Shown: positions 41,460 to 54,239, numbered from the stretch's first letter. The stretch: DNA of 64,000 nt from Takakia lepidozioides (GCA_030704615.1 CM060731.1:44704001-44768000); one strand, 5' to 3'. Numbers and translations: made by a program. Notes: generated by a model from the sequence alone, not told the origin.

Positions 41460-44400
41460 TATTCAAAGTTGCATTCAGATGGTTTTTCTTCAAATCCGTT
41501 GCATTTGGTCATGTTTTCGAGGATAGGGGATGTCTTGGCTCAATCTTGAGAAAATATCTCACGACGGATCACACTATGCAACATGTCGGAAGTGATTGAC
41601 CCCGAAAACTCATGAGAAAAAATCAAACATACAGTATAATCCATTGCCGAACAAAACTGGCCCAACTAGAGAAGATAGTTAGGCATACGGCCGTTAGTTA
41701 GCAGTTCAACTCTATGCTCTAGTTGGCCACCCTGGCCCTAGATTCAAGCTCCACACAGTTTGTGTTGGGTCCAGAGACGTGCAAGGCATGCATGTTTACA
41801 AAAGCGGGAGAAGGCACGACAGAGCGACTATACTATTCGTCCACCACCAAGCATGCTTATCGTCCAGACGATAACCTCGGGTGGGACGCCGTCCGTCAAA
41901 AGTGACGGACCGGATAACGACAAACTGTCGGCCAGTGCCTTTGGTAACGGGAACGGACGAACTTGATTGGTCAAAGTCCCAAGCCCCACACGAGTGTAGA
42001 GGGGGAGCCTCGCAGAGCATGTGCATGAACGTGAGAGTAGAGCAGCGCTTTTACGAGGCACTAGAAGGTTCCATGTGGGGTTGCGGATGGTGGCCACAGA
42101 GACACGGGCGGTGGCGGGAAGGGGCAGGTAGGTGAGCGCAGCAGCAGCACATGGCAGCCCTTCAAGGCAGGCTGACTCGAGCTGGGCCTACCTAACGACT
42201 AGAATTACATAAGGAATGGGATGGATGGATGGCTGCAAACATCGCTGTGCAGATAGAGGAATTTCGTAGTCGAGGCATCCATCCCTGGCGTCCTAGGGTT
42301 TAAGCTCTGCCGCTATCCTTTCCAGTGTCCACCATCGCCGGGAGTTTGTCTGACGCTGTATATGTTTGTAATCTGTTCAGCGTTGTGTAGGTCGTATGAA
42401 TCTGCTTGGATGTTGTTGAATCGTTGCATGTCGTAGCTCGGGGGTAAGTGAGTGCCGATATATTTTGGTTCGTATGTTTTGAGTGTACGGCATTATTTGT
42501 TGTTGTGTTTCTGCAAGCTGCTATCTTTTTATGTGGCTGCAGTGGGGACTTCTGGCACCTTGGTTTGTGAACATTTGGCGCGGCATTCGGATGAAGTCAG
42601 TAGTTTGTGTGCTCTAAACCTTGCTTGTGTAAAGGACTTGTCTAGAACTGCAGTCAGAGCTTGTCTGTGGAGGAACTATGATCCCTTTCGGCGGTGGATC
42701 TAGTCCAGCGAGCAAGGTAGAATGAGTCGTCGGTCTTCGCTGTCAAGGGACATCCAGTTGCGTTAGTGGTTTGCGTGCCAGATGTAGTTAAGCCTTGCGG
42801 TTGCGTCATGGCGATGAGATATTGCCAATATTATGAAAATAACTCGTTGTTATTGACGTTTTGGCAGGTGCAAACTGCACTTGCCAGGCTAGAAGATGCA
42901 GTCTGTGTTTGTACTGGCGTTGTACTCATGCTTTGTAGATGCGTGAGAAGCTCCTTGATATCCTGTGATGACCTTTCATGCTAATGCTGATAACCGTGAT
43001 TACAGAAAACGGTCTCTTGTCTGAGGATGTCAACGATCCCTTCACCTTCATTTTCGTGTGGTTCTTTAGATTTTCTTTCTAAGGGCAAGATGCCAAATTG
43101 CTGTAAGCTTGCCTCGTTGTTTGGCTGGCTGTTTGACTGCAATGCAGTCTTTTAAAGTCTGTCTGTCGATGCTCATGCCAAAGTTCGTAGCTCTGCAGCC
43201 AATGGTGGATTGTTCAACGTTAGGAACACACTTGGCTGCCCCCGCGTGGCCAGTTTTAAGGATTTATTTGTTCGATGCATTTTAATGCCAAACTACCCCT
43301 AGTATCCGAACTGTCACTTTCCATACCATTGTTAGGAGTAGGCAGGTACGGTATTATGATGTATCGAGGAGGAATCTGATCGTCTCGACCTTGTTTGCCC
43401 GCCATGAAGGTCTTCGGCGTCTGTTGTAAGGCCACTTTTAAAAGTGCGATGTCACTTGGTACACATTGAATGAACCCTTGTACATCTGTCTTCGATGGGA
43501 TTGCGGGGCAAGCCTGGTACGGTTCATCTGCAGTAGTGGTTGAAGTGGAGCATCTGTCTTGATTGTCTCGTATTGCTCTTCATATTGCAAGTAGAAAAAG
43601 GACGGAGTGGTGGTCCTTGAGGGGGGTATGTTTTGTACGTTTTGAATAGCTTCAGAGTCGTACTTTTTTAGGGTGAAAAGTTCAGAGGTATGAGAGAAGT
43701 CTACATGAGGATGTGGTAATTTTTGGAGCAGCTTACTCCTCTGACCTTATCAAGTGTGTAACAGTCGCTCAGTCTTTCACCAACCTGACTAAGTAGGATT
43801 GTCTTAACACAACTTCACTGCAGTGGCTCGAGGATGGTGCAGCGGACATAAAACTGTGCTTGTTTGTACACTCTCCAAAGATAAATAAAAAATTCTGACT
43901 CGTCAATGTTTCCAACCACTGCAACTGGAGCCTCTGCATTAGTGCAACAGATATGACTATACTCTGATCTAAATTGAAACTCACTCTTACCTGCCTTTGC
44001 AATGTATTGAATATCCTGTGTCTTGACTGCTGTGAAGAATGTTACTCCTGGCATCTGAGCAGTTTGGTTGACTCACAATCTACTGTATGATGAGATGTAG
44101 TGCCCAGCTCCACAAAGGTGTTCTGGTACCATTCTGGTCATTCTACAGTTTCGTAAATTGTGTGTCAAACATATGAAGGCACTATGTTCTGCAATGTTGC
44201 CCTAATCTTCTTTGGAACTGCTTTCAGACAAGTAAATTTTCAGCCACACTAATACTTTGGACAATGTTTTCTTCACTTTCCTATAAAGTATTTGTCCAGT
44301 AAATTGGTCCAAGTATCCTCTTCAAAATGGAGACGGTAAGAATCTTTCCCTACTAAAATCCAACTTCCTCTGCAGCATGTGTGACTATCAATACTTGTTA

Positions 44401-45803
44401 GCAACATTTCCTTGAATAATGGCAGACTGTGATTGTGAGTTAACAACTTCATAAAATCATTGTTCTTCACTGTCCAGGTCCTGGCAGAGGATGTAAGCAT
44501 GTAGACAATGGACATCCCTGGCTAGTTTCTAATCTAACCAGGGTGGGCATGTTCCTGCACATCAAAACCAGAGGTCCTTTTATGGCCATCTATTCTCATG
44601 AGTTTGACGAGTTTCAGTACTGAAATTAAGCACAGGAGCTTATCAGCAAACTGCACTTCGAACATGATTTTCAAGTTCTGCCAAATTGGTGCCAACTGAA
44701 GGTATGTGTGAGGTGGATGCGGTGGATTATGAACATGACACAGCAGGCCTACACAGACTATCACAACACATCTCATGATTCAATCATGAGCTCAATCCAT
44801 AGCTCCGGATTTGAACTTCCAAACTTGAGGAAAATACAGGAATGGAACCTGAAGGATGCATCGACAAGGGCTTTGTCAATGCGTACCCAGCAGATGTTCT
44901 TAGAGAAACACCACAGGATTATGCTGACTAAGAATTGAAGTAGCCATAAACCCCATATCTGTTTGGATCAGAGGTCTGAATTGTGCACACAGCACAACTG
45001 ACATTGTGATGATGGCAACATTAAGGATAGATACTGACAAACACACACTAGCATGGCCGTGAGATGACAGATAATGCAGAGCAAGCTTCCTGATTGATTC
45101 TATCTGAAAACTTCCAATTTGGTTCTCAACGACTGCCATTTAGGGCTCATATGTATGCCCAGTTAAAAGCTGATCTCTTTTCCCCCTGGCTTTAGCCCTC
45201 ACTATCTCCCTCTCTATGACAATAAGGTAACAGCAGCATAGTCAAACCACGAACATCTCTCTCTCTCTCTCTCTCCAGATCATGCGGCAGTGTACATGAC
45301 AGTGCAATTAAGACCAGTTAATACCAATTCTTGGTATATATATAGAGTCAGTATATGTCAATTGCCCTTCCTACTAGTATTGAGGGGTAAAAATGTGAGA
45401 GTTGAGGGCATTCAATTAATGCATCCTTTGACCCCTTTAAGTTCCACTCTCTTGCAGAGCAGATTCTAAGCTTCACGTTGGCCTGATTGTGGCGGCGTCT
45501 ACTTATTGAGGGATAAGGAAGTGTTCTCGCAAAATTGGGTAATCTTACAAGGGGTCATATGCTAGACACTGGAGGGAAGAGGGAGGGGGAGACAGAGAGA
45601 GCAGCAGCAGTGGTGTATCTAGACATTTTTTTGGGTTAAGCTGGTTAGCACAGTCGAAGTTCCAAGGGCCTCGCAACAGCGCTGGACACGGCGGCACTGC
45701 CATGTATGTAGAATGCGCATCCCTACCTGGAGAGATTCCTACTCAGTATACAGATTTACATTCCAGGATCAGATTTACCTGGCGTCATAACAACATATCC
45801 GCA
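41460..45803. other. No certain gene; weak coding signals on minus at 43.8-45.1 kb
   Basis: 41880-42140 is GC-rich with a short hairpin (GTCCGTCA AAAG TGACGGAC). Minus frames at 44054-43815 (VTFFTAVKTQDIQYIAKAGK, VAVVGNIDESEFFIYLW), 44515-44273 and 44776-44534 have plausible protein composition and could be exons of one gene, but no family was recognised and splice sites were not convincing. A CT microsatellite lies at 45257-45276. Confidence 0.35.
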
Positions 45804-46742
45804 TCATATTGATCGTGACCCATAGCTTGTACCCACTAAATGCTGCACACGCTTATGCAAATCCAGCAGCTTCTTTGCCTTCCTCCGGGCTTTGGCAGTG
45901 CCAGTGCTGGCGAGTTCTCCCAAAGGCCCATAAACCCCATATTTTTCCGATGCGTAGATGTGATTGGGATCATTCGAGCACAATTCAAGGAGAATCGCGG
46001 CTGCATTCTCCTTTTGACGAGGATTTCCATCTGTGATAATGTCCACAAAGATGGGAACAGCGGTTGAGCCATGGCCGATGGCAGTCTGCCCGTCGGTGTG
46101 AGTTGCCAAGATGGCGAGGACTACGAGGGCCTCCTCAGCAATCCCTTCATTCTCGTCAACCAGCAGCTTCATCAGAGGAGGGATCACACCTGCCCTTACA
46201 GCCAAAGCCTTGTTATCATGATATATTGATAGATCAAACAGAGCGCTCGCCGCATCTCGTTTCCCTCTCTTAGAACCATCAATCAAGAGCTGCACCAGTC
46301 CAGGTATGGCGCCCTCAGTGTTCCCAATGAGAGCCTTATTTGAGGAGCGCGTTGATAGACTGAAAAGAGCCGCTGCCGCATTTTCTCGGGCTTCCATGTC
46401 CCCAGTCCTGAGCACTTCAACGATCGGATCAACTGCCCCGGCGGAAACGATGGAATCCTTGAGGTGCGCATTGATAGACAAGTTCAAGAGGGTGGTAACT
46501 GCGTGTTTTCGGGTCTCGGCGTCATCGGTCTCTAACAGAACTGAAACGAGTGTGGGAATGGCACCTATCAGAGCAACGTAGTCGCGGTTCATGGAGCTTT
46601 TCCTTGTCAGCAGTCGAAGCCCCTGTGTAGCCTCCTTCTTCCCACCTACCTTGGATTCTATGAGATCTGTAACCCACGCATCAATTCTGGCTCTATCTTC
46701 TGGGGACACAGTGTGGGCCTCAGGAAAATCGCCCCCTGCCAT
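45804..46742 (-). CDS. ARM-repeat protein, PUB-like without U-box
   Basis: A single-exon ORF of 312 residues. After a short N-terminus (VSPEDRARIDAWVTDLIES) at least five ARM repeats follow: GAIPTLVSVLLETDD, HAVTTLLNLSINAHL, GAVDPIVEVLRTG, AAAALFSLSTRSSN, DAASALFDLSIYHDN, GVIPPLMKLLVDENEG and AAAILLELCSND. The repeats align one for one with those in exon 4 of the U-box gene 6.4 kb to the left on the same strand. The U-box and UND domain are absent, so it has no ubiquitin-ligase domain and may bind partners only. Lack of introns fits derivation from the single ARM exon. No disruption was seen. Confidence 0.9.
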   Translation of the reverse strand: MAGGDFPEAHTVSPEDRARIDAWVTDLIESKVGGKKEATQGLRLLTRKSSMNRDYVALIGAIPTLVSVLLETDDAETRKHAVTTLLNLSINAHLKDSIVSAGAVDPIVEVLRTGDMEARENAAAALFSLSTRSSNKALIGNTEGAIPGLVQLLIDGSKRGKRDAASALFDLSIYHDNKALAVRAGVIPPLMKLLVDENEGIAEEALVVLAILATHTDGQTAIGHGSTAVPIFVDIITDGNPRQKENAAAILLELCSNDPNHIYASEKYGVYGPLGELASTGTAKARRKAKKLLDLHKRVQHLVGTSYGSRSI

Positions 46743-47860
46743 TCGACTCAGCGTGCCTCACCCCTGTTTCTCCACAAATCTCTAGGTATAGAATGATGTT
46801 CACACACTGGTCGCTTTGTCCTGCACACCAATAGCTGACCGATCAACACGCACGCCCGGCTACCTGCATTCACAGCAATGCGACCACACCATCTCAACCC
46901 TTCTGTCACTCTTCGTTTTCTCTCATGGCTTCGTCTTCCACCGCATAGTCCCTCAATGCTTGCCTCTGTCTTGAATTGGAAAATGCCATTCTCCTGTCGG
47001 CCTCGCAAACATCCGGGCAATCTAAGAAATGGATACAACCCAATTCAACCCTCCCACCTCTCCCCTTCCCCTCTCTGCCCCTCTCTCTCTCAATCAGATT
47101 TGTTAAGGGCACCACTCAATCATCTCCCACAGAGGAACGACACTTCCTCTGCCCCAATTCCAGTGAGAAGTGAGAAGCAACAGCGTGGAGCTCGGCGTGC
47201 TAGCGAAGCAGGAGTGCAATTAAGACTCAAAAGGCATAAATGCAGGCATCGGCATGGTGTCTCTCACAGCCAGGCTCTGACCACGGTTTGCGCTGTGTCA
47301 TTACCAGACCCTTGAATGCATTGCTTGTCTCTTAAGTAAACCCTTCCTCTCTCCTGCTCCACCTCCCTCCCCCTGCCGGAATCACGGAATTTGGTGGCCT
47401 TCCAAGTACCTCCCGACTCCCAACCCTCCCCGGATTAAACAGTCAACCCCGCCTCTCCCTCTCTCCCTCTCTCCCTCCGAATTCTGCAACTTTTTTTTTC
47501 CTTTTTTGTTTTTTGTTTCCAACCCGCCCTGGCCTTCCACTCGTGCAGTTGTGGGTGTGTGTGCATCACCAGGGCCATCCTGGGTTCAATCCTTCTTGCC
47601 CTGCGCTTTCAACCTAATCTCTAGAATACTAGAAATGAGGTGAGAACTTAATTCACACGTGCTCCTCTGATAGGACGGTTCGCCGGTTTCCGGCAAGTCA
47701 AATCTTTCCTACCCTCTCTTGAGCGCGACATGGAACTGAAGGAGTGTAAACTCCAGTCGGGGTTACACTGGGTTACACTGGGTTACACGAAGGGGTGTGT
47801 AATTCCACTAGGGGTTACACAGAATGCAATGTAACTCCACTTGTTACACACTTGGTCTCG
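46743..47860. other. 5' flank of the ARM gene
   Basis: Pyrimidine-rich non-coding sequence with CT runs (47055-47095, 47450-47480). GGGTTACACT is repeated three times in tandem at 47759-47789. ORFs here overlap on both strands and look spurious. Confidence 0.4.
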
Positions 47861-48189
47861 AAATTTGACTACCATACTTACATAGCTTATTAGGCAATAA
47901 TTAATTCAAAATCAAGTGTCTAATTAAATTTAGAATATTTTTAGAAAATGTGCCTAAGACTTGGAAAACTTTCCTGCCTAATTGCTCGAATTCTATTTTC
48001 GAAACCATTATGTTTTTCTTAGAAGAAAATTACCTCAACAATAAGGTCCACTGGAATACATGCCTGAAAATTACCTAGGGGAGATGCCTAAATAATAAAA
48101 ACGAATCTGCCTAATAATATTCTATTTTTATTAATTATTAGGCGTGGAAGTGCCTAATAAGCTAGGTAAGTATGGTATGTCCAAATTTG
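47861..48189. mobile_element. Possible MITE with 30-36-base inverted repeats
   Basis: AAATTTG..ACCATACTTACATAGC-type sequence at 47861-47895 (ending GCTTATTAGGCA) is matched by its reverse complement at 48151-48189 with few differences. The interior is A/T-rich, repeats TGCCTAAT-like motifs and has no ORF. The exact ends and target duplication could not be fixed, so the superfamily is open. Confidence 0.5.
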
Positions 48190-48639
48190 GCTAAGTATAA
48201 AATGGATTAAGAAGACGTACACACATATAGAATTAAACCCAAAATCTCTTGCAATTACCTTACCAACAGATTACCCCGCCACTGATGTCATCCTCCTGGA
48301 TTCTTAAGTATTTAATAGTGAAACTGAGGTAAGAGGCTGTGGGAGGATTTGACAGGGGCCCCGCCGGAGGAGCCCAGGCTATGCATGAGTGCATTAATTC
48401 TTACATTATTCTTAGTGTCCTCCTACAAAATACAGTAGTCTTCAAGCCCTACAGTATTCCAAATAAATACATAATTTGTTTTAACTCTATAGTTGCTAAT
48501 TCAATTGGCCAATCAAATACAAATTGCTGCTAGTGAATCAACACTTCCCAAGAAAAAAAAGCTATTATAGCAGACCATACATATATGCCACATATTGTAT
48601 CTAATTATCTTTGTTAAGAGAAAAATGATACCTTGCAAA

Positions 48640-48768
48640 GGAAGCGTAAATTATGGTGTCTCTTGACTACTACATCTGGGAAGGGACACCTTTGTGCCAC
48701 CCATCTGTGGATTGAACCCACAACCGCTTCCGAGGTGGTGAGTGCCCACTGGGCTACAACTTGGTTGT
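48640..48768 (-). mobile_element. tRNA-derived SINE, family B
   Basis: On minus: TTGTAGCCCAGTGGGCACTC (A box) and GTGGGTTCAATCCAC (B box with T-arm-like pairing), then a tail GGTGTCCCTTCCCAGATG. It looks like the head of a plant tRNA-derived SINE; no functional tRNA acceptor stem is seen. Confidence 0.55.
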
Positions 48769-49008
48769 TTGTTATATTGTAGAGGGCTGAATTTCACCAC
48801 TCTTCCCTCGTCTCTCGCCAGCTCGTCACCCTCGTGTGTGGCGTGCCAATATTTTTATTCGTATTTGGAATTTTCGCACTCTCTTTTTTTCAGTAATAGA
48901 AACGGGACAGAGGCCCTTTTCGCGCACTCACTTTGTTACGTAGTTGGCAGATTGAAGCACGTTTTTTTCCCACATCCAACACATTATTCTCAATTTATTC
49001 AAAAAAGC

Positions 49009-49080
49009 CTGGAAACACCTGGCAGGAAGCTCACAAATCAGGCCCCCTTAAAATAACCTCTTTCGAAATAACCTCCCCAT
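49009..49080 (-). mobile_element. SINE family A, 3' fragment
   Basis: Matches the 3' part of family A (AACACCTGGCAGGAAGCTCACAAATCAGG-like), without tRNA head. Confidence 0.5.
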
Positions 49081-49159
49081 GAGCCGCCAAAGCACAAGGC
49101 TAATTGGGCACCTGCTAAATAGCCTTTTTTTTCCTTCAATGGATTCGGCTTTTCTTTTT

Positions 49160-49392
49160 TAATAAAGGGGAATACCTGGGAGCGACAGCTCACAAATCAG
49201 CCCCCTTAATTATAGTGAGAGGAGAAAATAACCTCTTTTAAAAAAAAATTAAAAACCCTCTTTCATAGTAACCTCGCCGTGAAGGCTTTTCACATGGACA
49301 CCGCGCATGGAAGGGGGGAGAAGAACATACCACACCGTCCAGGTAGCAGGATTTGACCCCAGCATCATCTGGGTGGCACTCAGTGCACCTTA
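49160..49392 (-). mobile_element. SINE family A, copy lacking the A box
   Basis: Contains the B box and body of family A (CCCAGATGATGCTGGGGTCA region, CACCGCGC, TAACCTCGCC) and the 3' end. The homology stops right after the ACTCAGTGCACCTT position, so the A box is missing. It is 5'-truncated as expected for retroposition. Confidence 0.65.
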
Positions 49393-49399
49393 AAATAAA

Positions 49400-51190
49400 A
49401 GGAGGAAAAGCCTTGTTTTGTTTCTGCGTGCGTAAGTTCCTGGCTGCGGGGCGCCGCATGACGGAAGCAACGACAAATTGTGGGAAACCGTATGGTGTAA
49501 CTTACAAACTCCTGACGGAATGCTTCCGCGCTAGTAATTACTGGACGGCGAACAATTCGTCCTCATCCAGGAATATGCTTCCGTCATCCATCCTGGGCCA
49601 CGGTCAAGCCGCGTGGCCTAGCCAGAGGCGGCGCACAGGCCGTTGGCCGCGGCCGCGTGCCCCTGTGCTCGGTAATTCCACTGCTGTATGTGGATACGTA
49701 CAGACCGCGTAGGTAGGTACTATACCCGTAAATAGGTGTAGAGACTTGCTGTAGGTGTAATCACTTTTTATTAGTCCACATTCTTACTGTATGTTAGATA
49801 TTTTCTAGATGCAGTCAGATTTTCTATTCACTGGACGTTAAGAAAACTTTATCTTTTATCATTCAAACGCTTTGTTTTTACTGTCAAAGCGCTTACTTGG
49901 AATGTGTAGACTTGGCGGTGGCCGGAACGCGCATTTCGGCATGGGAAGTTGTCGACGACGCTGTTGTGCACGTAAATCAGCTGACTGCAAGCTGTTTGTA
50001 ATGGTCTTCGACCGGCACCTTTACACCATTAATAAGAGTAAAATAACTGAGCTGCTTGACAATTATGATAATAATACTACTCAATTATTCTATGTAAGTA
50101 ATAATTTGATAAGACTACACCCATCATTAGGAAGGCAGTAAAAGCAATGGAATTTGTTTTCATGGATAAATAAGTCATGCAATGGTGTTAATAAAGAAGA
50201 GCTGGTCGTGAATTTTGGGCTGTAAAGTGTAAAGTACCCAGTTAGTAATACCGATAAGTGATTTTAGTAGGACTTTGATTAAGAAACCCACGTACCATTT
50301 CCGTTCTCAAAACTTGGGCGGCTGTATACTTTCCAAGGTTCTTTATCCTTTCCTTTGCGAATGTTTGTGAATGTTTTCTTTAATAGTAGAGTTATCCGTA
50401 AGGAGGGGATGGAGTAGGCCACTCTTTGGCCAAAAGACAAGCTGAAGTGCAATAAATGTCAAAAGAGCATGCGAGCAAAGTACAAGGGAAAAAGAGAGAG
50501 AGAAATGAGTGTAAATAGCGTTTCATCTTGTATTTGGTTTTTGGCATTTCTCTCCGGGTACATGGCGTAACATACGAAGCAGGGCGGGCAAGGAGGGCTA
50601 GGGCGTGGGCGCCGGTGTCCCTAGCTTTCCTCTTTTGGTACCGGGCTGCTAGACTTAGCAGATACGTGCAAAGTGCCCACATGAGGCTTTGTGGGGATGT
50701 ATCCAAGGGCGGAAGGGAGGGCGACTTAACGGATAACTTTACTAAGTGTGAAAATAATGTAACTTGAGAGTTTTTTTCTAGGGGCTCATGTATCTACTTT
50801 GCAGATTACCTTTGCCTATAAAGATGAGATAAATACTTTGGGATGAACCTTCCATGCCTTCTTCAAGAACCTGGAGGATGAACCCACTGATATTGGATGA
50901 GAAATGATGTGATTGAGCTTGTGAGTAAGCCCTTCACTTCAGGATGTGATTGACATCATCTTTGAGAACAGCTCCTGGTGGGGCCCCCAAAAAGTCATCA
51001 CATGATCTGTTTGTGGGTCTGGTTTATATTCTTTTCTTTGGGAATGCACACATGAGCACACCTCATAGTCAAAAATAAAAAGTCTATGTGGGGAAGTTAC
51101 CTCTACACTTGCAGTTGTAGACTCTAATTTTCATTTTGGGCTTTGTCAAAACTGTGAGCAGACTGGAAGGGGAATCGGTGTTAATTGCAT
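49400..51190. other. No gene recognised
   Basis: Only short ORFs without recognisable domains or splice structure. The right edge is the 3' flank of the unidentified minus-strand gene. Confidence 0.35.
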
Positions 51191-51196
51191 GAATGT

Positions 51197-53033
51197 CCTC
51201 AGTTTGCCATGCATTGGCAGAATGTTGTGATAAGGAGCCCTAATGCAGGAGGCCTTTCACTCTGTTCACAAGAGGGGCTGGACCACAAGAAGAAGTCTGA
51301 GCCAGATTCAAAGGGGTCCACCACTGGATCTTTCAGGAAAAAGATGGTAACACCAAGGGCCTGGGGGAGTGTAAGAGTGATGTAAGCCATGGCTTCTTGC
51401 GCTTTCAAAGACAAAAGAACGCGCTTCCCCCTCTGAACTTACCACACACCCTCTTGTCGTTTGGGATCATACTCATGGGCATACTGTTCTTGTGAATGGA
51501 TAGTATTGTTATACACACAATAGGCGAGTCCAGTTGTAGTAACTGTGGATGTAGGAGTCCTTTGGTTGTCTCAGAGGGTGGGTGCATTCTGAGAACACTT
51601 AACAAGATGCCTTCAGATGCCACCTCCATCCGATCGTTGGAGGATGGAAACCTCTTTTAACTCAAATGTAGAGGAGGTAAGTATGTAAGTTGATCACTGC
51701 ATCTTCCAGCTTCATGTCAAGGAATGCAGCTGGTGGGTTGAGCCCACACGTGACTAGCAAGCGTCCATTGTGGCGGACACTTTCTGGAGAATCTGAGCGA
51801 AACAGCTCGGAGCTCACAGCTCCGCGACTCAGCAGCTGCTGTATGAGAAGGAAGCTCTCAACTGCACCTTGCAAAAAACAGGGTCAACCTGCACCAAATG
51901 CGAGACATGGTCCTGACTGGGCCCACGGTTGACCATGCATGGCGGCCATAGCTGGCTTGTGGTGAGCTTGCAACGTGTCTAAAGCAACAACGCAGCGCCG
52001 AGTCTGCGTAAGAAACGCAGTGAAGCTCGAGCCCTCGCGGAGCTTCCTCCGTCCTTCACCTTCAGGCAGGGCCCACAAAATGCATCACCTAAAATTTTAC
52101 TTTCATGGTGATCATCCAAAATGGTATTGCAGGATTTGAAAAAACTCTTTACATGCTGGCAATCTCAACCGTAACCGGTGTCTTCAAGCAAGCGATACAC
52201 TTACGAAGATTTCCTCACAGTGATGATTCGATTCGAAGATGAGTTGTGCAAATTGGAGTGGAGAAAATGCCCATAGCTATTACTTCCACAAAGACTAGTC
52301 ACGTGATGCAAACCTTGATTGGGAATACGAGCATCAAATTTTTCCAAAGACCCACTGGTCATATACTATTTATAACATCATTTTGTGTTGTACTGACCAG
52401 TAAAATGTGACGTGGGCATCGGGATTAAGGCCACCCACAAGTGATTATAGGGACAGATCGCATTCTTGGCACGGGAGCTAAATTAAGCAACAAGCCAACA
52501 GCAAGATGGTGGTATTATACTGGGCACCTTCTTGCACCCACATACGCAAATAAACACCTGCCAACATGCAGCACTGCTCAACACTAGTGCGAACTTGCGA
52601 AGCTCCAAAAGCATGTCAATTCTTGCTTTTGTCCATCACTTCAAATCCCCCGTTCGCCAAGTGCCTCGAGGCGAGAGGTGTGGGCATGGCCGCGTTATAT
52701 TTCTATTTCTCACAATGATGATGACTCGACGATTGCTGCCGTATGCCGGCGCTTTTTACTGAGCCGGCAAATGTTCGCCCACGTTATTTCTTCTCGACCT
52801 TTCACGCCACCTTTCACACATAAGAAGAAGTCTAAGAAATGATGCCAGCAATGTGATGTGTTCGCCGTGCGGGTGTGTCAGCTGAAATTGAAGAGTAGCT
52901 GGAGAGCTGATTGGGTATGGGAACGGGTGCCATCCCCGTTGAGCTCCAACTAAGCATCTGGCTATGGTGTTAGTTGCTTGCAGCTTTAACCTCAGCTTCT
53001 GGACACTGGAGCCAGAGCTGAGTCCTGGCAGAA
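51197..53033 (-). CDS. Unidentified multi-exon gene, 3' part
   Basis: Exons inferred on minus: 53033 to about 52770 (after TTTTCTTACAG; LPGLSSGSSVQKLRLKLQAT, then LASFLRLLLMCERW), about 52078-51884 (SFTAFLTQTRRCVVALDTLQ), about 51860-51685 (ESFLLIQQLLSRGAVSSEL), about 51650-51445 (MEVASEGILLSVLRMHPPSE, donor GTG/GTAAGTTC) and about 51403-51197 (QEAMAYITLTLPQALGVTIF, ending in a TGA). Helical, Leu-rich text with consistent coding bias and good splice motifs suggests the C-terminal part of a large alpha-helical protein. I do not recognise the family. A further exon may lie at about 54236-54035 on the same strand. Confidence 0.4.
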
Positions 53034-54034
53034 CTGTAAGAAAAGAGAAGGAGAAAATGGGCAAAATATATGAAAAAAATTGTTTATGTTAGGGTAGATT
53101 AGGATTCTATATCAATCATGATGGTACCAAAAGATTGTGAAACTGGTCACTGAAGTACGAAGAATTAGGTGTAAATTAGTTAGAGGTTGGAGTTGAACTG
53201 TGGAACCAGTCAAGGTGTACACCCACTGGGTGTGTACAACAAGTTGCTGTTTCAGCTTAGATCAGCTCCGGTGGAGGTATTAGATTGGAGACCAGTACGT
53301 TGGATAACGAAGGCATGATGTCATGTGCACTGGTGGAATTTGCAATTGTGTTATTTGTTGTATTGCGGTGTGTTATTATCTGTTTGCAAATGCTTTCATA
53401 GATGGTTGGACAACAGTGGCTTGAAGATTATCCTCTTTATATTAGGCCAGGATTTGCGCAACAGAAAGCTCTCACAAAGTTGCCTAGCTGACACCCACCG
53501 AAATCTACGAACATAGATTATACTGGTGGCCCTGCGCATTGCTGGGTCTGCACATCAGGGCCCACGGGCTAAATGTTGGTGCCTGATTGCAAGCTTGAAT
53601 GTCATTAGTGCTTGTCACTTTTTCTCCTGCTCTGCTCCGCAGTTCAGCCAGTTTTTTGTGGAGATCAGCTGGGTCACACACTTGGAAGTCTGTAGGTAAT
53701 TGTCATGTCGCCCCCACATAATGTTTCTAGGGCTCCCGATCTATGAAGTCACTAACCCTGACTCGATACTCGAGCCCTGTCAATTTTCTTCCGCTCTTTC
53801 TGAGGAGCGTGCAAGACTTTGGAAATCATCTCCCATATTTCGAATTCTGTGACTGATCTCACAGCAATTTGCATTGGAGTATTAACCTGTTACGTTGCTC
53901 GCTGCGCAATCACATATACAGGATGGCCTGCTACAGGTCATTTGTAACGTCCATGGCATTGAAGTCACCGAGAAAGCTAGGTGTACTCACTAAGTGTCAT
54001 GTGTTGCAAGCGGACATTGCAGAAGCAAAGCTCA

Positions 54035-54236
54035 CTTGTGCATCATCGCGGAAGCCGCTCAGCGCAGACTGCTGTTGCTGGCAGTCAGGTGTGGTCGCAA
54101 ACGCCGGTTCCAAGCCTTGCTGCTCCTCCCCGTCTTCGCAGAAAGGGGGAGGGGGGGTTGTGTGCAACGGCTCGGAGACCCGCATCTCGAAGAAGCCACA
54201 TGATAGGAAATGGCAGGCTTTGACGCCCCGCGCCAT
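54035..54236 (-). CDS. Possible upstream exon of the unidentified gene
   Basis: Minus frame: SCGFFEMRVSEPLHTTPPPP, EQQGLEPAFATTPDCQQQQS, FRDDAQ, then a donor-like CAA/GTGAGC. The composition is plausible but the phase to the next exon at 53033 was not confirmed. It could be spurious. Confidence 0.25.
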
Positions 54237-54239
54237 GTC

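Noticed and set aside
41893-41912. Rho-independent-type terminator
   Set aside because: An 8-base hairpin without T-run in a plant genome; no support for a function.
46878-47315. 145-residue plus-strand ORF
   Set aside because: Lies in the pyrimidine-rich 5' flank of the ARM gene with overlapping frames and no recognised domain.
48690-48765. tRNA gene on the minus strand
   Set aside because: T-arm-like pairing is seen but the acceptor stem does not close; called a SINE head.
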